The position numbers were made by a program, and so were the translations under genes. This document shows, piece after piece, positions 44,787 through 52,565 of a stretch of 64,000 nucleotides of DNA. This stretch comes from Muribaculaceae bacterium. Lineage in GTDB: Bacteria; Bacteroidota; Bacteroidia; Bacteroidales; Muribaculaceae. The notes under the pieces are model-generated. The model worked only from the letters and a program-made list of their open reading frames with translations, was not told the DNA's origin and ran no database searches. Each line of letters starts with the position of its first letter. Position 1 is the stretch's first letter. Location of the stretch: the NCBI GenBank assembly GCA_016290325.1, contig JAEETL010000009.1:1-64000 (forward strand), in the 5' to 3' direction.

Positions 44787-45332
44787 TTATTCTAGTCCCG
44801 TGACGAACTTCTCAGGGTAGCGCCCGTGGAATGGTTGGAAGTATTGCTTGATGCGTAACAGGTCGGCATCGGCATCTTCACTTAGCTCAAACTCCTTATC
44901 GATGCACACCACTTTATCTTTGTAGTCAAAGTAGGCGAGGATCAGCGGTACACCGGCGTCGCGTGCCATAAAGATGGCGCCCTTGTGCCAATTTGGGTTA
45001 GGGCTGCGGGTGCCCTCGGGTGTGACGCCGATGGCGAGTTTGGGAGTGGTGTTGAACGCGTTGACGATAGATTGTGTCAAGTTGCCGTGTTGACGGCGGT
45101 TGACAGGGATGCCGCCCAGTGCTCGCAGCAGATATCCCAGCGGGAAGAAGAACCATGTGTCCTTCATCAGGAAGCCGGCCTTCATGCCCACCGAGTGGAT
45201 GCCCAGTTCACCCAGGATAAAATCCCAGTTGCTGGTGTGGGGGGCGATGACGATGATGCACTTGTCAGGCATCTTTAGGTTGACCTTAAACGTCCACCCG
45301 GCTTTCTTCAATATCCAACCAGAGAGATTCAT
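44787..45332 (-). CDS. 1-acyl-glycerol-3-phosphate acyltransferase-like (PlsC family)
   Basis: A 181-residue acyltransferase. Motif I is present as HTSNWD (the HxxxxD catalytic pair) and motif III as VTPEGTRSP. Motif II is probably GGIPVNRR. The short length and APHTSNWDFILGELGI context resemble the small bacterial PlsC-like acyltransferases found in Bacteroidetes, rather than the 240-residue canonical PlsC. A hydrophobic FFFPLGYLLRALG segment probably sits in the membrane face. Acyl donor and acceptor are unknown. Confidence 0.85.
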   Translation of the reverse strand: MNLSGWILKKAGWTFKVNLKMPDKCIIVIAPHTSNWDFILGELGIHSVGMKAGFLMKDTWFFFPLGYLLRALGGIPVNRRQHGNLTQSIVNAFNTTPKLAIGVTPEGTRSPNPNWHKGAIFMARDAGVPLILAYFDYKDKVVCIDKEFELSEDADADLLRIKQYFQPFHGRYPEKFVTGLE

Positions 45333-45350
45333 GGGGCGCCAAGTTGGTTT

Positions 45351-45683
45351 TTACTTCTTTGACGGCATGAGCTCGTTCATGCGCTTGGCGATGTTGTTCA
45401 CCTCGGCGCGGAAGTAATCGCTCAATTCCTTCTCACACTGCTTGAAGAACGCGCGGCGAGCCTTGTTGTATTCCTTGCGGTTGGCAAAGTCCTTGACTTT
45501 CTTGTCGAAACGGTTGTTCACGCGGTTCACAGCTTCCTGTTGGAGGAGGGCAGTATCGATGATGATGCTGTCCCACTGTTCCTGCTTGCCCTCACCGAAG
45601 GCTGATTCTGCAAAGATGCACTCGCCCGCGATATCGCCACAGGCATTCTGGATTGCTTTCTTAATCTGTCGTTTGCTTGCCAT
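45351..45683 (-). CDS. Small basic helical protein, unknown
   Basis: A 110-residue soluble, highly charged and predicted mostly helical protein: MASKRQIKKAIQNACGDIAGE, then VNNRFDKKVKDFANRKEYNKARRAFF, ending RMNELMPSKK. No signal peptide or motif. It lies 18 bases upstream of the acyltransferase gene on the same strand and is likely co-transcribed. I recall similar short proteins in gut Bacteroidales but no function. ATG at 45683; the longer frame would begin in the AT-rich spacer. Confidence 0.75.
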   Translation of the reverse strand: MASKRQIKKAIQNACGDIAGECIFAESAFGEGKQEQWDSIIIDTALLQQEAVNRVNNRFDKKVKDFANRKEYNKARRAFFKQCEKELSDYFRAEVNNIAKRMNELMPSKK

Positions 45684-45825
45684 AATGTTTTTAATGTAAA
45701 AAAGAATAATGTTTGTTATGATTCCGCTAAGGTACAATTTTTATCTCATCCAATCATCCTTTTTAGTGAAAAAATACCGAAAATGGGGCATTTTGACTTT
45801 TTTTCAAAAAAAACAGTTTAAAAAT

Positions 45826-45856
45826 TTTGCCAGTTCAAAAATTGGCAGTAATTTTG
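45826..45856 (+). promoter_or_regulatory. Promoter of the tRNA-Glu pair
   Basis: TTTG (45826-45829), a 19-base spacer, TAATTTTG (45849-45856), 14 bases before the mature tRNA 5' end; a complete consensus match. Confidence 0.8.
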
Positions 45857-45870
45857 CATCGCTTTTCTAC

Positions 45871-45946
45871 GGAGATATCGTCTAGTGGTCTAGGACGCCG
45901 CCCTCTCACGGCGGAAACCAGGGTTCGAGTCCCTGTTTCTCTACCA
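45871..45946 (+). tRNA. tRNA-Glu (anticodon CTC), copy 1, CCA encoded
   Basis: A cloverleaf with D arm GTC...GAC, anticodon stem CCGCC/GGCGG, loop CTCTCAC (anticodon CTC, reading GAG) and T arm CAGGG-TTCGAGT-CCCTG. The acceptor GGAGATA/TTTCTCT has a G-U at 1-72 and a U-U mismatch at 6-67. CCA is encoded at 45944-45946. Confidence 0.95.
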
Positions 45947-45948
45947 GC

Positions 45949-45978
45949 AAAGCCTTCACCCGACAGAGCGAGGGCTTT
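45949..45978 (+). terminator. Hairpin between the two tRNA-Glu genes
   Basis: AAAGCCTTC (45949-45957) pairs with GAGGGCTTT (45970-45978), with only a weak T-rich tail. It may be a processing or partial termination hairpin. Confidence 0.45.
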
Positions 45979-45988
45979 ATTTATCGAC

Positions 45989-46061
45989 GGAGATATCGTC
46001 TAGCGGTCTAGGACGCCGCCCTCTCACGGCGGAAACCAGGGTTCGAGTCCCTGTTTCTCTA
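45989..46061 (+). tRNA. tRNA-Glu (anticodon CTC), copy 2
   Basis: Identical to copy 1 except for one D-loop base (AGCGG instead of AGTGG). It shares the acceptor U-U mismatch. The genomic 3' end reads ACTA, so CCA must be added enzymatically. No separate promoter was found between the copies. Confidence 0.95.
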
Positions 46062-46070
46062 CTAAAAACA

Positions 46071-46107
46071 AAGCCTTCAGCATTCGTGCTGGAGGCTTGT
46101 TTTATTT
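46071..46107 (+). terminator. Intrinsic terminator after the tRNA-Glu pair
   Basis: AAGCCTTCAGCA (46071-46082) pairs with TGCTGGAGGCTT (46087-46098) around a TTCG tetraloop, then GTTTTATTT. Confidence 0.85.
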
Positions 46108-46124
46108 GTGGATGAAAAGGTTCC

Positions 46125-46622
46125 TTAGATTTTGTATCGTTTTTTTATTTCGTGTATGAAGTCGATGAAGTCAGCAGGACAATTGGTCTTTTGGATGATA
46201 GTACCTACTGTTGGGGCATGCATGATATAGATGTTAGTGGGTGTCTCGATGATCATGTGAAGGGTGGAGTAGGGAACATTGGACGGCGTTGTGCCATCGT
46301 CGGCGGTGCTTTCGTACTGATCATCATAGAAATGGAAGACAAACTCTTGGTCATGAATCTGTTTGTTCTTGTGATAGGCTCTTGCCGCCTTCAGGTCCAC
46401 ACCCCAAAAGAAATACCAGTTGAATACCACCAGGGCAAACAAGAGGCTGATGGCAAACAAATAGTTGTGAGCGATGAGAGAAGTCACTAACATGACCAGC
46501 AGAGCAATGTTCGAGACGATAATCGTCTTCTTAAGGTGCCACACGTTGAATAATAAAGCGCGGTTGAAGCGAATCGCCTCCTTCTCATTATATTGGCTAT
46601 GAATAGTAAATCTCGGTTCCAT
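46125..46622 (-). CDS. YcxB-like membrane protein
   Basis: A 165-residue membrane protein: a short cytosolic N-terminus (EPRFTIHSQYNEKEAIRFNRALLFNV), two adjacent transmembrane helices (about residues 33-75, TIIVSNIALLVMLVTSLIA and LFAISLLFALVVFNWYFFW), and a soluble C-terminal domain with HFYDDQYES and YSTLHMIIETPTNIYI. The two-helix plus YcxB-like C-terminal layout fits the YcxB-like family, whose function is unknown. Monocistronic as far as seen. Confidence 0.82.
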   Translation of the reverse strand: MEPRFTIHSQYNEKEAIRFNRALLFNVWHLKKTIIVSNIALLVMLVTSLIAHNYLFAISLLFALVVFNWYFFWGVDLKAARAYHKNKQIHDQEFVFHFYDDQYESTADDGTTPSNVPYSTLHMIIETPTNIYIMHAPTVGTIIQKTNCPADFIDFIHEIKKRYKI

Positions 46623-46685
46623 AATTCTCTTTTTTATTTTTCCGGATCAAAACAATGTCTTTATTGTTTACATCAGATTACATTT

Positions 46686-47879
46686 CTAGAGTTTGTTGCA
46701 AATATAGAGGCGATGTTCACCAGTGGCATTGGTAGTGCCGAAGATATAGCAGTCTCCGCCGTCCTTTAATCCCAGGCGTTGCCGCAACTGCTGGGCGGTC
46801 ATCGGGAAGTTGCGCACGGCCACGTTGGCCCTCGTGATGCCGCTGATGGCTCGTCCCAGTTCCTTTTTATTCATGGTGGTGACTGCATTGATAGCAAAGC
46901 GGCGGCCGGGGAAATCCTCAAGCTGTTCATTGGACACAAATAGGTGGCTGTCGGTCGCCAGGGCCTCGATGGGATAGCGTTTCGTTAGGAGCCCATAGCA
47001 TCCCGCCTTCATCACCGAAGCATTAGGCTCATAGAGGTAACGGGTATCGTCGCTGGTCGCGATGGCTGGAGCCATGCTGTCTTGGGAAGGCAGGTAGATG
47101 AGTGACTGATCATCGTTCACACAGTGGACTGATGGCTCTCCCTCATGAGAAACATCCATGAAAACCAGTAACTCCTTGCACTCATTACCCACACTCACGA
47201 TGTGAACCTCAGCGACACGATTGCCCAGATCGGCAACCGCCTTGTGCCAGTCGAGCATGGGCGATAGCTTGAGCAGCACACGGTCACCACACTCGAACAG
47301 GCGCGGTAGCAGTTCCAACACGTTGGGCGTGCAGTCGGTGATGGCATAGGTGCGGGCTTTGTTGTCATCGCGCCGCGCGGGATCCAGATAGAGCAGGGTG
47401 GAAGCGGGTTCAGTCTTTATGTCATCGAGAACTCGCTCGGCATCGGCATTGATAACCCTCGCGTGTGAGAGTCCCAGCAACCCGAAGTTCAGCTGTGCAG
47501 CCTCGCACAGGTGGGCTTGCCGCTCAACATAGCAAGCATGGTCAAAACACCTTGCCATGAAAGCGAAATCCACACCGAAGCCGCCAGTAAGGTCAATCAA
47601 GGTCTCTCGATAGCCTTTGGGTAGTCGCTCGACGATGCCGCATTTATATCTTGCCGTTATCTCGCTCGAGCACTGCTCCATCGACAGATGGGGCGGATAG
47701 ACGATACCGTTAATGGTTGCCCAAGAAGGCAGTTTGCGGCGCGCCGCCTGCCAGCCCTGGATTTGATCCAGTGCCCATGGCAGGTCCACATCCTTGTCAC
47801 GGCTACCCCGCAACGCCAACGCCCTCACGTCCTCTTCGCGATGGTCAAGCACAAACCGTATCGTCGCCTCGTTTCTCAT
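46686..47879 (-). CDS. THUMP-like class I SAM-dependent methyltransferase
   Basis: A 397-residue predicted methyltransferase. An N-terminal helical domain (EATIRFVLDHREEDVRALALRG) precedes a Rossmann domain with LIDLTGGFGVDFAFMAR (SAM-binding motif I), YVERQAHLCEAAQLNF (motif II acidic position) and LYLDPARRDDNKARTYA, where DPARR occupies the catalytic motif IV. The C-terminal THUMP-like region (RAISGITRANVAVRNFPMTAQQLRQRLGLKDGGDCYIF, quoted in part) is the family hallmark. The substrate is probably RNA but unproven. ATG at 47879; the 47897 alternative is TTG. It follows the TPR regulator gene by 14 bases. Confidence 0.88.
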   Translation of the reverse strand: MRNEATIRFVLDHREEDVRALALRGSRDKDVDLPWALDQIQGWQAARRKLPSWATINGIVYPPHLSMEQCSSEITARYKCGIVERLPKGYRETLIDLTGGFGVDFAFMARCFDHACYVERQAHLCEAAQLNFGLLGLSHARVINADAERVLDDIKTEPASTLLYLDPARRDDNKARTYAITDCTPNVLELLPRLFECGDRVLLKLSPMLDWHKAVADLGNRVAEVHIVSVGNECKELLVFMDVSHEGEPSVHCVNDDQSLIYLPSQDSMAPAIATSDDTRYLYEPNASVMKAGCYGLLTKRYPIEALATDSHLFVSNEQLEDFPGRRFAINAVTTMNKKELGRAISGITRANVAVRNFPMTAQQLRQRLGLKDGGDCYIFGTTNATGEHRLYICNKL

Positions 47880-47893
47880 CTCGTAAAATCCGT

Positions 47894-49609
47894 TCAATCA
47901 GTCGCTTCTGTCTTTCTTTTTAAGAAAGGCTGCAAGAACTCGTCGAGCGTATTGACATTCAGTTTGTGGGCGATTTGGATTTTCTTGTTAGAGACGGTCC
48001 TCATGTTCCTGTATCGCATGCAAATCATGATGACTGTTCTCGAGAAACCATGACACTGCAGGGCAATCAAGTTGATCTCGTCGTCGCGCAGGGTACCGCC
48101 AGCAGCCTCTTGGGCTTTAACCAACACGTTGTCATACAATTCGTTGGCCAATGATTGCAGGTTGTCCCAGTAAGATGCTCCCACCTCGTCGGGGCCGTGC
48201 ATGGTCATCAGTGAGTTGAAACGCTTGGCAAATGTCGTCTCGTTGCACTCATAGGACCATTGCAGCAATTGGTGGACGACTTGTATCTGGCTATCGACGA
48301 TGGCTTTCAGTTCCTGGGACTGGTTTTTGGTCGATTGTCTCTCGTTGAGCAAAGTTTGCATCTGGTTAAGGCTCTGCAATGATTGGTCAAGGTCAGCCTT
48401 TTGCAGTTCGTACTCAGTCTGCTGAATTTTCAGGCGGTTACGATAGCGCCACAGCAGGAAAGCTAGGGCGCCTGCCGCTAGGATTAACAATGCCAGTGCT
48501 AATAACGTCCCCTTTAGGCGTGAATTCAACAGGGCGTTTTCGAGATCAGCCTTTTGGGTATCATATTTCTTCTCCACCTCCATCAGCCGGTCGTTCATAC
48601 TGCTCATTGTTACCGAATCGGCAAGATTGTGGGTTAAGGTCAGGTAGTTGAAGGCTTCTTCCAGTTTGTGGTCGCGACGAGCCATGTCGGCCAGCAACTG
48701 GTAATGCATGATGCTATCGGCTGCGGAACTCATCGCAGGGGCTTGATTCAGGTAGTAACGGGCCGAGTCGGTTTGTCCCAGGTGCAGGAATGCCGATGCG
48801 GCGGTGTAATGGATTCTTGGGTGGATTTTTTGACTTCCACTCCAAGAGATGGCCTCAACGGCATCATCCTTAGCGCCCTGGTAATCACCGCGGGCAGCTC
48901 GGTACTCGGCGCGGGAGAAAAGATTGGCCACTACATATTGCGGCTCGATTTCCTGTTTTGCCAGGTCGATTGCAGCATTGATGTAGTTCATGGCGCTATC
49001 CTGTTTCTCCTTGTTGATGCGGTACAGGCCACCCAACTCGCTCAGGCAGATGATTTGGTGATGTTTGTCGTTGATTTGGCGGAAAAGCTCCAGCGCCTCT
49101 CGATATTTCTCGGCACCCACGGTCTTGGCGCCCACGACCTGGCTTTGGTACAGTTCGCCCATCATCATCTTGGCCATCGCGCGATTCTTCAAGTCATCGC
49201 TGGCCGCGACGTCCTCGGCTTGGCGCAGGGTGGCAATCGCTTTGTCAAGGTGTCCCAGTTGCTTGTTGACGCATCCCTGGCAGAGCAAGGCTCGGGCATA
49301 TTTCTCCTTGTCGCCGTGGGCCTGGAAGTAGCGCGCAGTTTCGTTGATGTCGCTATCGCTGCTCACGGTGACATTGCACTCAAGATTGGCTTGGGTGGTC
49401 AGCAATGCCTGATAGGCTTTGTTGTGATGATCAAAAGACGAGGTGTTGAGCATCTGGAGCATTTGCATTGCTTCCTCGCCTCGATTCTGGGCCAGTAACG
49501 AGTCCACAGCGACGAGCTGCTCGTTATCGGCAGGATGGCTGCATCCACCCATTATAATCAGTAGCACCACAGTTGCCACCATGGATATAATTTGATGTTT
49601 ATTTCTCAT
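47894..49609 (-). CDS. TPR membrane protein with C-terminal HTH-like region
   Basis: A 571-residue protein of a type frequent in Bacteroidetes. A lipoprotein-like signal (VVLLIIMGGCSHP, Cys 23) is followed by about seven tetratricopeptide repeats (residues about 30-345), a coiled coil, a transmembrane helix (LLALALLILAAGALAFLLW, about 370-390), a second coiled coil, and a cytoplasmic C-terminal region. That region contains DEINLIALQCHGFSRTVIMICMRYRN...SNKKIQIAHKLNVNTLDEF, which looks like a LuxR/HTH-type helix set. It is probably a one-component sensor linking envelope state to transcription. Target genes are unknown. The adjacent serpin is transcribed divergently from its promoter side. Confidence 0.8.
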   Translation of the reverse strand: MRNKHQIISMVATVVLLIIMGGCSHPADNEQLVAVDSLLAQNRGEEAMQMLQMLNTSSFDHHNKAYQALLTTQANLECNVTVSSDSDINETARYFQAHGDKEKYARALLCQGCVNKQLGHLDKAIATLRQAEDVAASDDLKNRAMAKMMMGELYQSQVVGAKTVGAEKYREALELFRQINDKHHQIICLSELGGLYRINKEKQDSAMNYINAAIDLAKQEIEPQYVVANLFSRAEYRAARGDYQGAKDDAVEAISWSGSQKIHPRIHYTAASAFLHLGQTDSARYYLNQAPAMSSAADSIMHYQLLADMARRDHKLEEAFNYLTLTHNLADSVTMSSMNDRLMEVEKKYDTQKADLENALLNSRLKGTLLALALLILAAGALAFLLWRYRNRLKIQQTEYELQKADLDQSLQSLNQMQTLLNERQSTKNQSQELKAIVDSQIQVVHQLLQWSYECNETTFAKRFNSLMTMHGPDEVGASYWDNLQSLANELYDNVLVKAQEAAGGTLRDDEINLIALQCHGFSRTVIMICMRYRNMRTVSNKKIQIAHKLNVNTLDEFLQPFLKRKTEATD

Positions 49610-49835
49610 CTCAGTGCGATTATAAAATTAGCGCTTTAGCGTCTTTACGTGAGGCCTTTTCTGGTTTCTCACTGCAAAAATACTTCTTTTTTTGCAGGTA
49701 ATTTGCACCCCAATTCAACAAATTACCATCAAATGACCTTTTTGTTTTGTAAACCATTGGAAATCAGTTGTAAATGTTTCTTGAAATGACCGTCGAATGC
49801 TAGCCATTTTTGCCGTTTTTTCAAATGATCGGTTA

Positions 49836-49843
49836 TAACTTTG
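49836..49843 (+). promoter_or_regulatory. -7 box of the serpin-TonB gene
   Basis: TAACTTTG, 47 bases before the ATG at 49891, with TTTG at 49809-49812 (23-base spacing). The leader contains TTTGACTGAT just before the start. Confidence 0.5.
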
Positions 49844-49890
49844 CAACCGAGAGTTAACCCGTTTTTATCAACTTGAAAAATTTGACTGAT

Positions 49891-51615
49891 ATGAAACGTT
49901 ATTGGATATTTAGCACATTGTGCATCGTGGTATTGATGACCGGCCTCCTGGCTTTTGCCAGCAATGGCAACCATTTGAATAATAGTGAGCAGAGCGAGAA
50001 ACAGGATATCGCATCTACCGAATCTCAAGTCGAGATGCCTAATGACAACCCGATGACCGCATCCCCAGTAGGGATGCTAGATAACAACAATGATTTTGCC
50101 TGTAACCTGTTCCGCACTATCAACGAGCAGAAAGGTGGAGGAAAAAGCACCATCGTGTCGCCCATCAGCGTGAGCTATGTGCTGGGCATGCTTAACGAGG
50201 GAGCCGACGGCGAGACGCGCCGGCAGATAACCGATGTACTTGGGCTAGGAGGCACGGTGCAGGAGATCAACGAATATTTCAAAAAGATGATGCATAAAGC
50301 CCAATCTGTTGACCCAAGTGTGACATTAAAAACTGCTAACAGCATCTTCGTCGTTTCGGGTAAAAGGCTCATCCCACAGTACAAAGCTGACATGCAAAAC
50401 TATTATGACGCCCAAGTTGAAGCGATTAACTTCAACTCAGGCAACATTGTAAATAAAATCAACAATTGGTGCAAGGTCCACACCGACGGCATGATACCAG
50501 AAATCCTGGAAAAGGGCGAACTCAACCCCAATCGCTTGATGTATCTGTTGAACGCCGTCTATTTCAAGGCTTCGTGGACCGATCAATTTGACCCCAGGAG
50601 CACTCGAGGCTTGGACTTTATTACGCATGACGGCAAAACCGTCAAGCGGCCGATGATGCACCGCGAAGGTATGGCCGCCTACGGCAAGAACGACTTGTGC
50701 AAAATGCTATGCCTGCCCTACGGTAACAAAGCCTACAGCATGGTTGTGTTGCTCCCCAACGAGGGCAAGACGACCGACGATATCATCTGGAATCTCTCGG
50801 CACAGAAACTGAAAGAGTGGCAGTCACAAATGAGGACTCAAGACGTCGATATCCTGATGCCTCGCTTCACTACCGAAAGCGAGACACGTCTTGAGGATAT
50901 ACTTTCGTCGATGGGCATGCAACGAGCATTCAATAATGCAGCTGAATTTCCCAATATGCTCAAGGGTTATCATGACGAATTGTATGTGTCGATGATGAAG
51001 CAGAAGGCCAAAATCGAGGTCAACGAAGAGGGAACAAAAGCCGCTGCCACAACGGTAGCTGAAATGGCAGAAATAGGAGTGGTCTTTTATAAGTACTTCT
51101 ACGCTACGCGGCCATTTGTATATTACATCGTGGAAAAAAGCACTGGCTCCATCTACTTTATGGGCACCTATTGTTTCGACGAAAATGGTGAACCGGTGAC
51201 CATAAAAGAACCACTTGAGGAGCGTGAAATAGAATTGAATAGGCCTATTGGAAATGGCGTGAAGCAAAATGACGTGAAGCGAAAAGAAAATGAAATCTTC
51301 AAGTCAGTAGAGCAGATGCCTCAATTTCCCGGTGGTGAGGCAGCTCTGATGGAATACATTGAAAGTCACATCCAGTGGCCGCCCAGGGCTGCCTGCGCCC
51401 AGGGTCGCGTCATTGTGCAATTTGTTGTTGACAAGACTGGTGAAATTGGTGAAGTGAAGGTTGTCCGCTCGGTGGACAAGGACCTAGACGAGGAGGCTGT
51501 TCGCATTGTTAAGACGCTACCCAAGTTCATTCCAGGCCGCCAAAATGGTCGGGCCGTGAGTGTATGGTACACCTTGCCCGTGACATTCAAGTTGTCGTCA
51601 GTTCGACAAAAATAA
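49891..51615 (+). CDS. Secreted serpin fused to a TonB C-terminal domain
   Basis: A 574-residue exported protein. A signal or anchor segment (RYWIFSTLCIVVLMTGLLAFA) is followed by a Glu/Asn-rich linker and a full serpin domain (about residues 70-445): STIVSPISVSYVLGMLNEGA, the KINNWCKVHTDGMIPEIL region, LNAVYFKASWTDQF, and the hinge EVNEEGTKAAATT, with small residues typical of inhibitory serpins. The reactive loop continues AEMAEIGVVFYKYF, and the domain ends RPFVYYIVEKSTGSIYFMG. Residues about 473-574 form a TonB_C domain (MPQFPGGEAALMEYIE, VIVQFVVDKTGEIGEVKVVRS, LPVTFKL). I know of no standard serpin-TonB_C protein. The tail resembles that of the next gene. ATG 49891 was preferred to TTG 49873. 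P1 cannot be fixed by eye. Confidence 0.9.
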   Translation: MKRYWIFSTLCIVVLMTGLLAFASNGNHLNNSEQSEKQDIASTESQVEMPNDNPMTASPVGMLDNNNDFACNLFRTINEQKGGGKSTIVSPISVSYVLGMLNEGADGETRRQITDVLGLGGTVQEINEYFKKMMHKAQSVDPSVTLKTANSIFVVSGKRLIPQYKADMQNYYDAQVEAINFNSGNIVNKINNWCKVHTDGMIPEILEKGELNPNRLMYLLNAVYFKASWTDQFDPRSTRGLDFITHDGKTVKRPMMHREGMAAYGKNDLCKMLCLPYGNKAYSMVVLLPNEGKTTDDIIWNLSAQKLKEWQSQMRTQDVDILMPRFTTESETRLEDILSSMGMQRAFNNAAEFPNMLKGYHDELYVSMMKQKAKIEVNEEGTKAAATTVAEMAEIGVVFYKYFYATRPFVYYIVEKSTGSIYFMGTYCFDENGEPVTIKEPLEEREIELNRPIGNGVKQNDVKRKENEIFKSVEQMPQFPGGEAALMEYIESHIQWPPRAACAQGRVIVQFVVDKTGEIGEVKVVRSVDKDLDEEAVRIVKTLPKFIPGRQNGRAVSVWYTLPVTFKLSSVRQK

Positions 51616-51629
51616 AGTGCTGTCTATCA

Positions 51630-51675
51630 ACTCCTCCCCTAAGATTGGGGAGGTGGTGCGAAGCGCCGGAGGAGT
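51630..51675 (+). repeat. REP-like cloverleaf element, copy 1
   Basis: ACTCCTCC (51630-51637) and GGAGGAGT (51668-51675) close an element containing two inner hairpins: CCTCCCC/GGGGAGG (51633-51639/51647-51653, competing with the outer stem) and GGTGC-GAA-GCGCC. A structurally related copy lies in inverse orientation 34 bases on. Confidence 0.55.
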
Positions 51676-51709
51676 ATGATTTGTCGTCGAATTATATCTT
51701 ATGGTATCA

Positions 51710-51757
51710 ACGCCCCCGCCGCTCCCGCGGCACCCCCTATTATCCAAGAGGGGGAGT
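51710..51757 (-). repeat. REP-like cloverleaf element, copy 2 (inverted)
   Basis: On the minus strand it reads ACTCCCCC...GGGGGCGT with inner hairpins CCCTC-type/GAGGGGG and CCGC-type (CCGCGGGAGCGG), matching the order of copy 1. ATTTGTCGT (51679-51687) and ACGACAAAT (51778-51786) flank it as a 9-bp inverted repeat. Confidence 0.5.
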
Positions 51758-51851
51758 CGCTAACCCTTGATTGACAAACGACAAATTCATCGAGCTCACG
51801 TAAAGCTACGGGAAAAAGGGAAAATAATTATCGTTGATGAATAAAAAGCAC

Positions 51852-51859
51852 TAAATTTG
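51852..51859 (+). promoter_or_regulatory. -7 box upstream of the Cys/His-cluster TonB gene
   Basis: TAAATTTG, 22 bases before the ATG at 51882; -33 not clear. Confidence 0.45.
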
Positions 51860-51881
51860 TATCTCAAAAAATAATGTGATG

Positions 51882-52550
51882 ATGAAACACGGTAAATATA
51901 TCTGTAACGCGCTCAAGGCAATCCGTCTTGACATCGCGCGCGCCAATGGCATCGAGTACACACCCCGCGAGTGTCACCACGAGGGTGATTGTTCAGGCAC
52001 CTGTCCCGCCTGTGAGAGTGAAATGCGCTACCTGGAGCGGGAAATCGCCCGCAAGCGTCCTCATAACAAGGCGGCCCTGATGACGGGTGTGAGCCTGGCG
52101 TTGTCTGGCCTGTCGGCTATGGCAACCAGTGCCCCGTCTAGCGAGGCCCTGATGTCCAGTTATAGCTGTCAGAGCCAAGTGTGCGACACGACACAGCGAG
52201 CGGAAATCTTCGGGGAAATCCATGAAACGATGCCCTATTTCCGTGGAGGAAACAGTGCCTTGATGAAGTACCTCAGCGATAACGTTGTCTATCCACCTGA
52301 AGCCATCAAGGACAGCATACAGGGAACGGTAATCGTGCAGTTGCTCATTGAAAGGAATGGCGAGGTCAACGAGGTGAAGGTTGTCCGTTCAGTTCATGAA
52401 TTGCTCGACAACGAAGCCGTCCGCGTCTGCAAGTCATTGCCCAAATTCTTCCCCGGTAGCCATGGTGGTCGTGCGGTTGCGATGTGGTTAACACTGCCTA
52501 TCACCTTCAAAATGGAGGACAAGAGCCAATTGGAATCAACTGAAGACTAA
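51882..52550 (+). CDS. TonB-like protein with cytosolic Cys/His cluster
   Basis: A 222-residue membrane protein. The N-terminal cytosolic part (LKAIRLDIARANGIEY) leads to ECHHEGDCSGTCPACESEMRYLE: four Cys and two His within 15 residues, a plausible zinc knuckle. A single hydrophobic segment (AALMTGVSLALSGLSAMA, about 65-83) follows. The periplasmic C-terminal domain is TonB_C (PYFRGGNSALMKYLSDNV, TVIVQLLIERNGEVNEVKVVRS, LPITFKM). Predicted to contact TonB-dependent receptors or outer-membrane partners. ATG 51882 aligns exactly with the paralogue's start; GTG and ATG codons just upstream add two Met only. Confidence 0.87.
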   Translation: MKHGKYICNALKAIRLDIARANGIEYTPRECHHEGDCSGTCPACESEMRYLEREIARKRPHNKAALMTGVSLALSGLSAMATSAPSSEALMSSYSCQSQVCDTTQRAEIFGEIHETMPYFRGGNSALMKYLSDNVVYPPEAIKDSIQGTVIVQLLIERNGEVNEVKVVRSVHELLDNEAVRVCKSLPKFFPGSHGGRAVAMWLTLPITFKMEDKSQLESTED

Positions 52551-52565
52551 CTAAAGAAAACGGCT

